Origin: Bostrychus sinensis
Taxonomy: Eukaryota > Chordata > Actinopteri > Gobiiformes > Eleotridae
DNA length: 64,000 nucleotides
Reading direction: 5' to 3'
NCBI GenBank assembly: GCA_020698575.1
Contig: CM036243.1
Coordinates: forward strand, 36,234,141-36,298,140
In this document: positions 54,600 through 64,000 of the stretch, in pieces
Layout of the letters: the number at the start of each line of letters is the position of its first letter
Numbering within the stretch: position 1 is the first letter of the stretch
The notes under the pieces: model-generated
Told to the model about the DNA's origin: nothing
The model's database searches: none
What the model saw: the letters and a program-made list of their open reading frames with translations, nothing else
Made by a program: the position numbers and the translations under genes

Positions 54600-55790
54600 C
54601 CTTTGAGAAAAGCTGAGAGTGCGGTGTAAAGTTACCCTACAGCTACATAAAAAACTGGAGGAGAGCAAGACGCGGGAAATCTGTGGTTAAAAACCAGGGT
54701 TTTTCCCCCAAATCACTAGAGGTAAGATCTTAAGCCCGAGCCCGAGTCCGAACCCGACCCGGCCCGAAATTCGGGTCGGGTAGGGACTAAAATGACAATC
54801 ATTACGTTCGGGTCGGGTCGGGCCGGGCTTCTCTCTCGCTGACTTTTTTAATAAATATATGTTTATAAAAATGTATACTAAAACGATGTGTGGATACTAA
54901 ACTAAGGAATACTTGTTATAAATAAATAATTTGGTTAAAACAGAGAAGGCGCTGTAAGGTAATTGCTATATAACTACTACTAAACAGGAAGCGCAGAGCC
55001 AGGGCACGCTTTGTGCACGTGTCGTGAATGTAATCTTCCCTCCGCAAGTCCGCATCTATTTTGTTTAGGTCTCCCTGATATGGAGCAGCAAGAAGTCAAG
55101 GATAAACTTAAGACAGGGGAACTGAAAAGGCAAACACGCACCGCCGGTAAGAGTGAGGCTGCAGTATTTCTCCGCGTAATTAAGCGAGTGCGCATCAAGA
55201 TCTCTCTTTCACTCTCTTTGTCTGTGTTCCAGTGTTATTTCGTTGTGCAAATGCATTTATCATGATCATAAAAATATGTAGATTATTTTAACCTTAAGAA
55301 ATCTTGCGTTTTTTTCTGCCAAAAATACTATGGGATAAATTGAAATTTCGGGTTTGCTTCGAGCTCGGGCCTGCAAATGAAGTTAATTGGTCGGGCTCGG
55401 GCTGGGTTGGGCTTTAATGCCCGCGGGCCTGGGTCGGGTCGGGCTGGATTTTTTAGGCCCGATCTTACCTCTACAAAAGACACTGATTTCTGAAAGCTCA
55501 TGTTGGACCCAAGTCTGGATTAATGCAGAAGGTTGTGTCAGGAAGGGCATCTGACAGAAGATCTTGGCCAAAATAGACATGCTAATCACAAACACAAGGT
55601 TAGCGCTGGAGTCCAAGAGGCTTAAAAGTTCATGTCCTCTTTCACTGCATCCACAAACCTCCTCTCTGGTCTTCCTCTAGGCCTCCAGCTCTAACCTCAG
55701 CCTCATCCTCTCACCCATACATCCACAGTCCCTCCTCTGTACCTGTGTAAGCCATCTCCACATCATTTTACCCAAACTAAACGGAGCAGG
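54600..55790 (-). pseudogene. RTE-type LINE 3' end, split by a hAT element
   Basis: On the minus strand, the polymerase C-terminal scrap (55620-55760, same sequence as 45.7 kb) is followed by a tail with CAGATGCCCTTCCTGACACAACC, a hAT insertion at 54717-55473, then tail sequence to about 54600. The uninterrupted tail GAGAGCAAGACGGAGGAAAGC at 59130-59340 shows the pre-insertion state. No intact coding remains. Confidence 0.65.
54717..55473. mobile_element. hAT-like element with GGGTCGGGTCGGG ends, 757 bp
   Basis: Termini TAGAGGTAAGATC are perfect inverted repeats over 13 bp. Subterminal blocks are AGCCCGAGCCCGAG/GACCCGACCC. Flanking octamers CAAATCAC and CAAAAGAC agree at 6 of 8 positions. 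The paralogous uninserted sequence at 59.2 kb confirms the insertion point. The interior has no transposase frame. Confidence 0.85.
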
Positions 55791-56400
55791 AATGACAAAA
55801 ACCTGACACGCAGTAGCTCCCCTTCACTGGAGCGCGGTCCTCACGTCGCCCTCTGTGTCGTATGAGCTGTTTGTACAGAGAAGTGATGTATGACCAGGAG
55901 TCCGCTGGTCATACATCAAATATGGACGACATCGTGACGCGTGATTGATTTTTTTTACAGTGAGGATTCAGCTCACACACAGGAACATGTCCTGAGTGGA
56001 GGGGTCAGGAGACAGGAGAGGACACGAGGGGGATGGACAAATGAGATGTTAGCTGCGTCAGTGTTATGGATTGGATAATGTCAGAAAATATAGGTGCTCT
56101 ACATAAATTCATAAACTGGATTGCAGCTCTTACGTGCCTTAAGTTATTATTGATCTAAAGGATAAGCATTACCCCTGGACCTCTGTAATTCGTGATTTAC
56201 CCCCCAACGTCAGTGTTTTTAGTCGGGCATTCGCACAGGATAAATGAAGTCTGTCATTTACTCGATTTTACGAACTTTCCAGATGTGGCGTATTGAAAAT
56301 TACACAGATTTATAATAAAAAACCCAGATTTCGTTTATGTTTCTAGCTCTACTTAATCCTAAACTACTATCGTTTATGTTGATTTAGAGCATTTAGTATG
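55791..56400. other. Unassigned sequence
   Basis: A short GTATGACCAG...CTGGTCATAC inverted repeat lies at 55888-55914. Nothing else recognised. Confidence 0.35.
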
Positions 56401-57091
56401 TGTGTCCTGAGCTGGACACGCTCACCTTTTGGTATTTCTCAGTTTTCTAACAGACGTTCGTAAAGACGTTAACTGGCTAACGGTAGGTAAACAAAAACTC
56501 CACATTTGCTCTACCTCGGTGGTAATTTTTGTGTATTTATGCTAAGTTTTTATAAAATAATCATGATATGAAAATAATTTTGATAGAGAAATGTGCAGGG
56601 AACGCTCAGGTCACACTCGGGCAACGTTCTTTCAGTGAACTTAGTGTTTTTGTAGCTAACTTTGTCCGTCTTGTGATTTTCTGATCAACGTTAGCTTAGC
56701 CCACAATCTTATTTTGAAAGACGGAAACAAGGTACTGGACGTGAAAATTTGTTAACGTAAATATCCCAGCCTTAAATTAGAACCGAAAAGTCCAACAAAT
56801 AAGGCTGAAAACGCCAGAGAGGTGAGCGTCCGATATTGGAACTTCCGTGTGTCCGACTCAGGGCCATAGCACTGCCGAGCTTAAACCTCGGACAAAAGCG
56901 CTATTTCATACGGCTGCAATAAAATAATTGTAAAAGAAACAATCCAACCAATATATCGTTATAAACGTAAGAAAATGTACTTTTATTTTATACAATTTGC
57001 ATTAATGAAGATGATAAATTAGCAACTTTATGACTTGTTGAAGATAAAAAAGTAATAGAATTTTAGCCGAAAGTGTCCGACTCAGGACACA
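56401..57091. mobile_element. Possible inverted-repeat element (TGTGTCCTGAG ends)
   Basis: Left TGTGTCCTGAGCTGGACAC and reverse-complemented right TGTGTCCTGAGTCGGACAC agree at 17 of 19 positions. An extra GTGTGTCCGACTCAGGG copy lies inside at 56850. No target duplication identified and no ORF. Confidence 0.5.
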
Positions 57092-57678
57092 CAGACGCTA
57101 CTGTCCTGACAAAAAACAAACTTTACCTCACGCTACGACAGATGTCATCCATTATCTGTGGAGATTTCTCTCTTCTTAAACAGCAGGCGTCCCTCTTTAT
57201 TAATCCATTCACTGCGATTCGTCTCTGGATCTAACTTTAGCACTGAAAGCGTCCAAACTTTCCAAAACAACCCCATGTTGCGCCAAAAACTAACGTTGCC
57301 ATGACGATGGAGGGTGTGCTTAAGGGTCACATCTTCAACTTACTTTTTAACCTGAGGAAAAAAGTAATCGTTTCAGAGTAAGACCAAAAGAGACATTTTA
57401 TTATTAAATACAGAGGTAAAATGGAGCGTTAAAAGACATTTTGGATCGCTGTTATGAACTTTAGGAAACAATCTGCCGACAAAATCAGCCTGAATCACAG
57501 ACCTGGGGATTCACACGGGACGAGTTTTATCAGAGGACCCCTGTGTTCACCGAAATATGGGAGGGAATTTTTGAGGGAATTTTTACAGACATTGGTAGAG
57601 AAATGTGTATATAAGTTATCTACTTTTATATGTCTTATAAGATCCTAAGTACAATATGTGTGTTGTGAATGTATTAAT
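57092..57678. other. Unassigned sequence
   Basis: Open frames of about 60 codons on both strands have no recognisable domains. GTTGCCATGACGATGG at 57295 resembles one half of an RFX X-box; not called as a site. Confidence 0.35.
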
Positions 57679-58030
57679 TAGGGATGCACCGATACCACTT
57701 TTTTTCAAACCGATACGAGTACGAGTACTTCCATTTGAGTACTCGCTGATACCGAGTACCGATACGAGTACTTATATAGGGGTAACTTTATAGTTTATAC
57801 AGTCACACTGCTGTATCTCATTCATCCCATACTGTGTCGTCTTTTTGCCGTCTATCCCCGCTCTGGGATGCTAAGTTATTTTTACATCAGAGTGGTTTGA
57901 ACACTGCTAACCATGGCTAAAATTTGCTGAATATGGACATGTTATACCTCATTTTAAAGCTTAGATTCTCCTCTATTCAGTCGCCCCAGAACTGATAAAC
58001 AGCGTTGTTATGTTAAATTATCATATGTAG
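57679..58030 (+). mobile_element. hAT-like left end (TAGGGATGCACCGATACC)
   Basis: TAGGGATGCACCGATACCAC followed by repeated CGATACGAGTACGAGTACTT is the classical left subterminal region of a teleost hAT family. The right end (GGTGCATCCCTA) was not found before the next feature, so the fragment's extent is approximate. Confidence 0.6.
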
Positions 58031-58246
58031 AGTTGATGACTGTCTCTGTCCTAGTTCCCCAATTCCCTTATCGGACAGAGACGGTGCATGTAATCAGGGG
58101 CGTGACTTTCAATAAAAGCATGAGAGCACCAGGGAGCCCAGAGCACATGGAGGGAATGTCCCCGGTGCATGTCACTGGGTCTTTATCTCTGTCTGCTCTC
58201 CTTGCAAGTAAACCATTTAACGTGTCTGTGTTTCTTCTTGTTTTAG

Positions 58247-58351
58247 TATTATATAGTTGGATTAACCAGCTCCAACAGACATGGATGATTCGCATGGGAT
58301 AAAAATCACAGACGACATCGGCGATTATTACAAATTACTGGAGGTCCCTAG
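58247..58351 (+). CDS. Candidate first coding exon of a DnaJ (J-domain) protein
   Basis: J-domain proteins stimulate Hsp70 ATPase. A T-rich tract ending TTTTAG (58241-58246) precedes a short leader and an ATG at 58281 in good context (GACATGG). The 23 full codons end DYYKLLEVP plus the split codon AG, matching the start of J-domain helix I (xDYYxxLxVPR), directly before donor AG|GTAAC at 58351/58352. The remaining exons, with the invariant HPD, are not seen to the window end, so intron 1 would be longer than 5.6 kb. The subfamily cannot be named from nine residues. Alternative: a chance match or an isolated relic. Confidence 0.5.
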
Positions 58352-59129
58352 GTAACACTAATTTCATGCGAATAGGGCTTTAAATGAACAAACGAACAGG
58401 TGGAAGTGGATGAACTGAATAAGTTTAAAAACAAAGTACAGTGTCCTTGTGTCTTGTGAGTTTGATGGTTTATTATCTACTTTCATAACCGTGGAACTTT
58501 TCTTATAAATTTGGCAAAAAAATTGTCACCGCTCTAGCTCATCATTAGTCAGGACTGATCGGCCGGTGCATGACGCGTGTTCGAGGGCTGCACAACGCGA
58601 AGTAAAAAAAACATTTTTGGCGTCACACACCATTGAAAACAACAAAGGTCATGGCATCATTCATTATCCAGGTCTATAATAAAGCCATGATCAGTGACAT
58701 CAAGCTGCACGTCACACACAATCAGGTTTTAATTTGTACTTCTCTGACTTGTGATTTTAATCATCGTCTCTGAATCCACAATATGTTTGCTCCGAGAATA
58801 TTAATGCTCTGATGACACGTCCCAGAGCCAGCCTGTCCTTCACCAGTGTCCTACACCAGAGTCGGTGACATTGAGGCATCAGTTCAGAGGAGAAAACAGC
58901 TTCAAGGCACTCGAGCGTTCACACACAGACCAAGCGTTTCCAACAGACCAGTGTTCTTGTAACAAATCCACGTTTTTAGCAGTGACCGAAAATCTCAAAG
59001 TTACACAGCTCTGGAAAAATAAGAGATCATTGTGTTTTCTTCAGCTGAGTCGGGCCGCCCTCCCAGGCCAGTGTCTGTTAAATCCCCTCACACACCTCAC
59101 TCTGCTTTATGAGCTCACAGACCATCGGG
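58352..59129. other. Unassigned sequence, intron of the candidate J-domain gene
   Basis: No repeat or HPD-encoding exon recognised. The 136-codon open frame starting at 58865 overlaps the LINE tail at its end and has no domain. Confidence 0.35.
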
Positions 59130-59340
59130 CAAAGCTGAGAGAGTGGGATAAAGTCACCCAAAAAACTGGAGGAGAGCAAGACGGAGGAAAGCTGTGGTTA
59201 AAAATCAGGGTTTATCCACCAAAATACTGGTTTCTGAAAGCTCATGTCTGTCCCAAATCTGGATTAAAGCAGTGAGTTGTGTCAGGAAGGGCATCCAATG
59301 TAAAATACCGGCCAAATTAAACACACTAATCTAATCTATA
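59130..59340 (-). repeat. RTE-type LINE tail, uninterrupted relative of 54.6-55.6 kb
   Basis: GAGAGCAAGACGGAGGAAAGC, GGTTTCTGAAAGCTCATGTC and GTGTCAGGAAGGGCATCC align with the two halves of the hAT-split tail upstream. Confidence 0.7.
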
Positions 59341-59426
59341 CTAAAAAAAATTGATTAAAATAAGGTGAAATTACTAGAAATATTATTGGAATAGGTCTAT
59401 TATAAAGCTTGTTTTAAAGGAGTTAC

Positions 59427-59728
59427 TTAAAGGTGCTACGAGCAGTATATTTTTTTTATATTTCATAAAAATGACCCACATGTGACAAGATATGAGGTAA
59501 AGATGTTTAAATCAAATATTAGTTTTATTGATAACAATGGTACAGCTGATTTATTAACAATTAAAAATATATTTTACATAATGGCCAAGTTGTTTTTGTT
59601 TACATTTTTTGTTTTGGTTCTAAACCTGCATCACTGATCGTCCAATCAGAAAAGAGAACATTGTTTTGATCTAGACTGCAGTACTGTTTTCAAACCAGTA
59701 GAGCGCATGCTGCTAACAGTACCTTTAA
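59427..59728 (+). mobile_element. Short inverted-repeat element, family M3, copy 1
   Basis: Starts TTAAAGGTGCTACGAGCAG and ends GCTAACAGTACCTTTAA, forming terminal inverted repeats of the TTAAAGGT type. About 85-90 percent similar by eye to 63466-63754. No ORF. Confidence 0.8.
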
Positions 59729-59732
59729 ATGG

Positions 59733-59930
59733 CAAGGCAAGTTTATTTGTATAGCACATTTCATACACAGAGCAATTTAAAGTGCTTTACAGGGAAGAAA
59801 AAAAGGCAAATTTAAAAGTACAAAACAATTAAAACAATAAAATCAAATTTTAAGAGTATAATTAAGAATCAATTTAAAATAAAATTAAAAGAGAATGATT
59901 ATTTTTCATCAACTTTTCTTGTAAATTTAT
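59733..59930 (-). repeat. Non-LTR retroposon tail, minus strand
   Basis: CAAGTTTATTTGTATAGCAC, then TTTCATACACAGAGCAATTT and AAAGTGCTTTACAGGG, followed by an A-rich body, is a very common teleost retroposon end read in reverse; compare 24690-24985. Confidence 0.55.
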
Positions 59931-60254
59931 GAGTTTTAGTAATTTTTTTGTTAAAAAACATAGTAAAAAAAAAGAAAAAAGAAATGTAATAAAAGTCCAT
60001 ATTGTTATATTTTTATTAATTATTGTTTTTATTATGTTATATGTTAATTATTTTGCATGCAATGTTATTTTAAAGTTGTTTTTTTAAGATTTTATTAGTA
60101 TCTTGAATTTAATTTTCAAAGCAAAAAATGCAGAATTAGCTTTTATAATAAAGTAGGTAAATTGTTTTTGTCCTAAGAAAGACAGATGACCACTCTGACC
60201 ATTTTCTGTAAACATAAACACGTAAATGAGAGAGAAGGTACTCACAGTCGGACA
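59931..60254. other. AT-rich unassigned sequence
   Basis: Homopolymer-rich; probably continues the retroposon body or is low-complexity DNA. No gene. Confidence 0.4.
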
Positions 60255-60300
60255 AAAAGCCTTGGGGGGTACGCATCACAAAAAGTTTTGGGACTCACTG
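60255..60300 (+). mobile_element. hAT-type right terminus
   Basis: GGGGGGTACGCATCACAAAA followed by AGTTTTGGGACTCACTG is a hAT right end; its reverse complement starts CAGTGAGTCCCAAAAC. No left partner identified. Confidence 0.5.
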
Positions 60301-60785
60301 GTATGGGCGTTTCATCACAGCCGGCGTTTTGGTGATTATTTTTGAAATCGGGTCCCAGAGTAGAAAGATGTAAACCCGCATGTGCTAACTTCAACAACAA
60401 CAACAACAACAATGGCGTTTTACAGTGTTGCGTTTGTGCTGCAGACACTACGGAGCTTTTTATGGCTTTTACAGCAAAATATTCTGCTCGTTCACACATT
60501 CATGTTCACCACCACTCGTGTTTCTGTGGCAGTGTTACAGCGCCACCTACAGGCCTGGCATATGTATTACAGCATCCGCAGTATTTTTTCTGTGGACCCA
60601 TGTCGACCACAATGTTTTCGTCTCTGTGCGGATATAGCCTTAAACAATATAGCCTTACAAATTTAACATTTGTAGAAATGTCACACAAAATAAGGCGTTT
60701 AGTTCAGTAGCACCTATTAAAGATAAAACTTGAGAAACTTTAACGTCCGATCAGCCCACACACAAACCAGACTGAAAAAATGTCC
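60301..60785. other. Unassigned sequence with (AAC)n
   Basis: A short (CAA)n run at 60391-60411. Overlapping open frames in three frames (60342-60710) have no domain. TTACAGCGCCACCTACAGG is a phrase found in dispersed repeats. Confidence 0.35.
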
Positions 60786-61060
60786 TTAGCCTTCAGTACT
60801 GGTTAGACTTGATAGTGTCTTGGCTATTTTATTTTTATCTTTTTTTTATCTTGGTTTCAATTGCATTTTATCATTTTTACATTAGTCTGTATTTATTGTC
60901 TGATATATCAAGATTGATTTTATTTTATAGATTTTTTTATTGCTCAGTTCATTTTATTTAATTTTTACTCTGCCTGTACAGCACTTTGGCCAACTGAGGT
61001 TTTTTTTTTAATGTGCTCTATAAATAAATTTGACATTGACACTGATCATTTGGCAGTTGT
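60786..61060 (+). repeat. LINE-type 3' tail
   Basis: CTGTACAGCACTTTGGCCAAC, TGAGGTTTTTTTTTTAATG and TGCTCTATAAATAAATTTGAC is the classic 3' end of teleost L2/Rex-type non-LTR elements on the plus strand; no coding part remains. Confidence 0.6.
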
Positions 61061-61356
61061 CTCTTACTTATCCAGAGCTGTAATTTTTATTTTTTTTATT
61101 TTTTGTTGACAGATGTGTAGACATTATAAGCCTAATGGTGCACAGCATCAAGATGAGAAGCCATCTTGTGTCAGATGTGGCTGAAGTGTTGCTCAGAGAG
61201 TGACCTTTGTGTAAAAATGAGGATCGTGAGGAAATGGAGTGGATCCAGCTGAGCTCACGTCAACACGACAAGCTTCATTAGAAACGACTCTCAGAGCAAA
61301 CATGTTATCACAGAAATGAAACGGGTTAGGCACAAAACGGCTTTGTTATGGCTGAG
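61061..61356. other. Unassigned sequence
   Basis: No feature recognised. Confidence 0.4.
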
Positions 61357-62886
61357 TAAAACTGGTAAAACATGGTAAAACTGATAAAACATGGTAAAAC
61401 ATGGTAAAACATGGTAAAACTGGTAAAACATGGTTAAACATGGTAAAGCATGGTAAAACTGGCAAAACATGGTAAAACTGGTAAAACATGGTAAAACATG
61501 GTAAAACATGGTAAAACTGTCAAAACATGGTAAAACATGGTAAAACTGGTAAAATATGGTAAAACTGGTAAAACATGGTAAAACTGGTAAAACTGGTAAA
61601 ACATGGTAAAACTGGTAAAACATGGTAAAACTGGCAAAACATGGTAAAACTGGTAAAACTGGTAAAACATGGTAAAACTGGCAAAACTGGTAAAACTGGT
61701 AAAACATGGTAAAACTGGCAAAACATGGTAAAACATGGTAAAACTGGTCAAATATGGTAAAACTGGTAAAACATGGTAAAACTGGTAAAACTGGTAAAAC
61801 ATGGTAAAACTGGTAAAACATGGTAAAACTGGCAAAACATGGTAAAACTGGTAAAACTGGTAAAAGATGGTAAAACTGGCAAAACTGGTAAAACTGGTAA
61901 AACATGGTAAAACTGTCAACACATGGTAAAACATTGTAAAACTGGCAAAACATGGTAAAACATGGTAAAACTGGTCAAATATGGTAAAACATGGTAAAAC
62001 TGGCAAAACATGGTAAAACTGGTAAAACTGGTAAAACATGGTAAAACTGGTAAAACATGGTAAAACTGGCAAAACATGGTAAAACTGGTAAAACATGGTA
62101 AAACTGGTAAAACATGGTAAAACTGGTGAAACATGGTAAAACTGGTAAAACATGGTAAAACTGGCAAAACATGGTAAAACTGGTAAAACATGGTAAAACT
62201 GGTAAAACTGGTGAAACATGGTAAAACTGGTAAAACATGGTAAAACTGGTAAAACATGGTAAAACTGGCAAAACATGGTAAAACTGGTAAAACATGGTAA
62301 AACTGGTAAAACTGGTAAAACTTGGTAAAACATGGCAAAACTGGTAAAATTGTTAAAACTGGTAAAACATGGAAAAAACTGGTAAAACTTGGTAAAACTT
62401 GGTAAAACATGGCAAAACTGGTAAAATTGTTAAAACTGGTAAAACTGGGTAAAACTTGGTAAAACTGGTAAAACATGGAAAAAATGGTAAAACTGGCAAA
62501 ACATGGTAAAACATGGTAAAACTGGTAAAACATGGAAAAAATGGTAAAACTGGTAAAACATGGTAAAACATGGTAAAACATGGTAAAACAGGTAAAATTT
62601 GTAAAACATAGGTAAAATTGGTAAAACTGGCAAAACGTGGTAAAACTGGTAAAACATGATAAAATTGATCAAACATGGTAAAGCATGGTAAAACTGGCAA
62701 AACATGGTAAAACATGGCAAAACTGGTAAAATTGTTAAAACTGGTAAAACTTTGTAAAACTTGGTAAAATTGTTAAAACTAGTAAAACTGGGGAAACATG
62801 GTAAAATTAGTAAAACTGGTAAAGCATGGTAAAATTGGTAAAACTGGTAAAACATGGTAACTGGTAAAACATGGTAAAACATAGTA
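61357..62886 (+). repeat. Minisatellite, 9/10-bp TAAAACTGG/TAAAACATGG units
   Basis: About 1.5 kb of alternating TAAAACTGG (9 bp) and TAAAACATGG (10 bp), often as a 19-bp dimer, with GCAAAAC, TTGTTAAAAC and GGAAAAAA variants increasing to the right. Long minus-strand open frames rich in Phe, Tyr, Leu and Pro (up to about 300 codons) are array artefacts. Confidence 0.95.
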
Positions 62887-63465
62887 AATACAAATTTTAT
62901 ATATGTATATATTATCTGGGCTGGCCTGGGAACGCCTCAGGATTCCTCTGGATAAACTGGAGGAAGTGTCTGTGGAGAGGGAAGCATGGACAGGAAAGTG
63001 AAACCAAAGCGTTCCCGCCTCAGGGCTCAGGTGCACACCTACGTTTGTTGAAAGTGACACAAAAGTTAATACTGAAGTCATGCAGGGTGACCCCGCCCCT
63101 TGTCCTCCTTCACCTCCTCTCTGTCGCACACAGGGCAGTGTTAGTATTCTGCTGCAGGCCCAGGCCAGATGTGAAAGTGATCCATCAGGCCACTGTACAT
63201 TTGAGTTTTGACGCTCGGACTGGAAATCGATGGACTCCACGAGAGCGATTAGGGCCGTGTGCAAAGTCATAACATACTTCAGGCCTTCAGCTGACTTTTC
63301 TACATTTATGTGTTATGTTTATGAACCCATGTAGCCAGAGCTGGAGTAGACGTTTATTCAGTGTTAACATTATTGCCCAAAAGCTTGTCACTGAGAATTG
63401 AACTTTCATGCCAACACAAGCTAAGTTCAGTAGCTACAGTGGTGCTATGCTTGATAAGAAAAACA
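62887..63465. repeat. LINE-related scrap and unassigned sequence
   Basis: Bases 62918-62985 (GGGCTGGCCTGGGAACGCC, CTGGAGGAAGTGTCTGTGG) match a phrase abundant in teleost non-LTR retrotransposon remains. Clade not assigned. The rest is unassigned; open frames to 63272 have no domain. Confidence 0.45.
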
Positions 63466-63754
63466 TAAAGGTGCTATGAGCAGTATATATTTTTTGTACT
63501 TCATAAAAATTACCCACGTTTTCCGAGATATGAAGTAAAGATGTTTAAATCAAGTTTTACTGCTAACAGTGCTACAGCTGATTTATTCACAATTAAAAAA
63601 CAAAATTACATAAGGCCTAAGTTGTTTTTGTTTACATTTTTTGTCTTGGTTCTAAAATCCTGCATCGTCCAATCAGAAAAGAGACCATTGTTTTGATTTA
63701 GACTGCAGTACCATTTTAAACCAGTAGAGTGCATGCAGCTTACAGTACCTTTAA
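63466..63754 (+). mobile_element. Family M3 element, copy 2
   Basis: Begins TAAAGGTGCTATGAGCAG and ends GCTTACAGTACCTTTAA; closely follows 59427-59728 throughout, including CCAATCAGAAAAGAGACCATTG. Confidence 0.8.
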
Positions 63755-63785
63755 ATACACAGTACATTTTACAGCAAAGTAATGA

Positions 63786-63935
63786 GATGGCTGTAGCTCA
63801 GTAGGTAGAGCCGTTCAGGCCACTAACCGAAAGTTTGGCGGATTGATCCCTGCCGCCAGCACTTGCACACTGCTGTTGTGTCCTTGAGCAATACTTCGCT
63901 TACCTTGCCTCCCAGGTCTATGGTATTGGTGCAGG
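63786..63935 (+). repeat. tRNA-derived SINE-like repeat
   Basis: GATGGCTGTAGCTCAGTAGG (A-box region), TTTGGCGGATTGATCCCTGC (B-box) and TGTGTCCTTGAGCAATACTTC form the head and adjacent conserved part of a common teleost tRNA-derived repeat. The inverted relative is at 32290-32430. The cloverleaf is not complete, so not a tRNA gene. Confidence 0.6.
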
Positions 63936-63941
63936 GTGTCC

Positions 63942-64000
63942 AAACTTTTTCCAATGTGTGTCCCTCCTTATATTTTTAAGAACTGAAAGCACATAAACTA
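63942..64000 (+). mobile_element. hAT-type left end, cut by the window edge
   Basis: CAGGGTGTCCAAACTTTTTCC resembles the H1-type terminus (CAGGGGTGGCCAAAC) and runs off the end of the window. Confidence 0.5.

Noticed and set aside
61291..62882. Minus-strand open frames of 150-300 codons rich in Phe, Tyr and Leu
   Set aside because: Artefacts of the 9/10-bp minisatellite; the unit mix shifts frame constantly and no domain is present.
63786..63860. Functional tRNA gene
   Set aside because: A- and B-box-like motifs are present but the acceptor stem and cloverleaf are not complete, and inverted relatives occur elsewhere; tRNA-derived SINE is the better reading.

Overview
The window reads as non-coding DNA from a teleost fish, probably an intergenic desert or the inside of large introns. 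The evidence is the repeat content: LINE reverse-transcriptase relics of the Rex1/L2 and RTE types, many 300-1000 bp hAT-like non-autonomous elements with 8-bp target duplications, a piggyBac-type element in a duplicated TTAA, a PIF/Harbinger-type element in a duplicated TAA, LTR relics, tRNA-derived SINE pieces and several kilobase-scale minisatellites. There are no operons, Shine-Dalgarno sites or long conserved ORFs. The longest open frames (up to about 900 codons) are artefacts of tandem arrays that lack stop triplets. The species cannot be named from the sequence.

Only two host-gene traces can be supported. At 58281-58351 (+) there is a short exon-like ORF whose last residues, DYYKLLEVP, match the first helix of a DnaJ J-domain and stop at a GT splice donor. 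The rest of the J-domain was not seen downstream. At about 46478-46935 (-) there is a CpG-rich block with a TATAAAAG box, a 25-codon upstream ORF and a strong AAG|GTAAGA donor, read as the promoter and first exon of a leftward gene I cannot identify. Several unique segments with TAAT-rich or CpG-rich composition are listed as possible conserved regulatory elements; this is weak inference.

Layout: 0-5 kb holds two hAT elements, a TA-flanked inverted-repeat element filled with a tandem array, and a retroposed LINE tail. 5.9-9.5 kb is an 11/22-bp minisatellite interrupted by a 635-bp inverted-repeat element. 10.2-14.7 kb is a 32-bp minisatellite with higher-order structure. 16.5-17.2 kb is a SINE-like repeat, then a hAT-like end running into a short array. 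18.7-20.5 kb is a Rex1-like LINE 3' end interrupted by a piggyBac-type and a hAT-type element. 22.5-32.3 kb carries modular short inverted-repeat elements (families M1 and M2), an LTR copy, a hAT element, a TA-flanked element with a solo LTR inside, LINE relics, SINE pieces and a GATCGG-rich hAT element. 33-35 kb is an L2-type LINE relic plus CTA microsatellites and two hAT elements. 36-42 kb has scattered repeat fragments and candidate regulatory sequence. 42.9-45.3 kb is a hAT element split by a Harbinger-type element that itself holds retroelement pieces. 46.4-47.5 kb is the candidate promoter. 48.6-51.2 kb is a 2.5-kb polypurine array. 51.6-53.3 kb is a LINE relic with an LTR between two direct copies of the same 330-370 bp. 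53.7-59.3 kb holds further hAT, RTE and inverted-repeat elements and the J-domain exon. 59.4-64 kb has two copies of a third short inverted-repeat family (M3), a 19-bp minisatellite and SINE/LINE scraps.

No gene pathway can be described. The most informative biology is the transposon stratigraphy, where several nested insertions can be ordered by exact target duplications, and the repeated link between transposon ends and minisatellite expansion. I found no new enzymatic or defence system.
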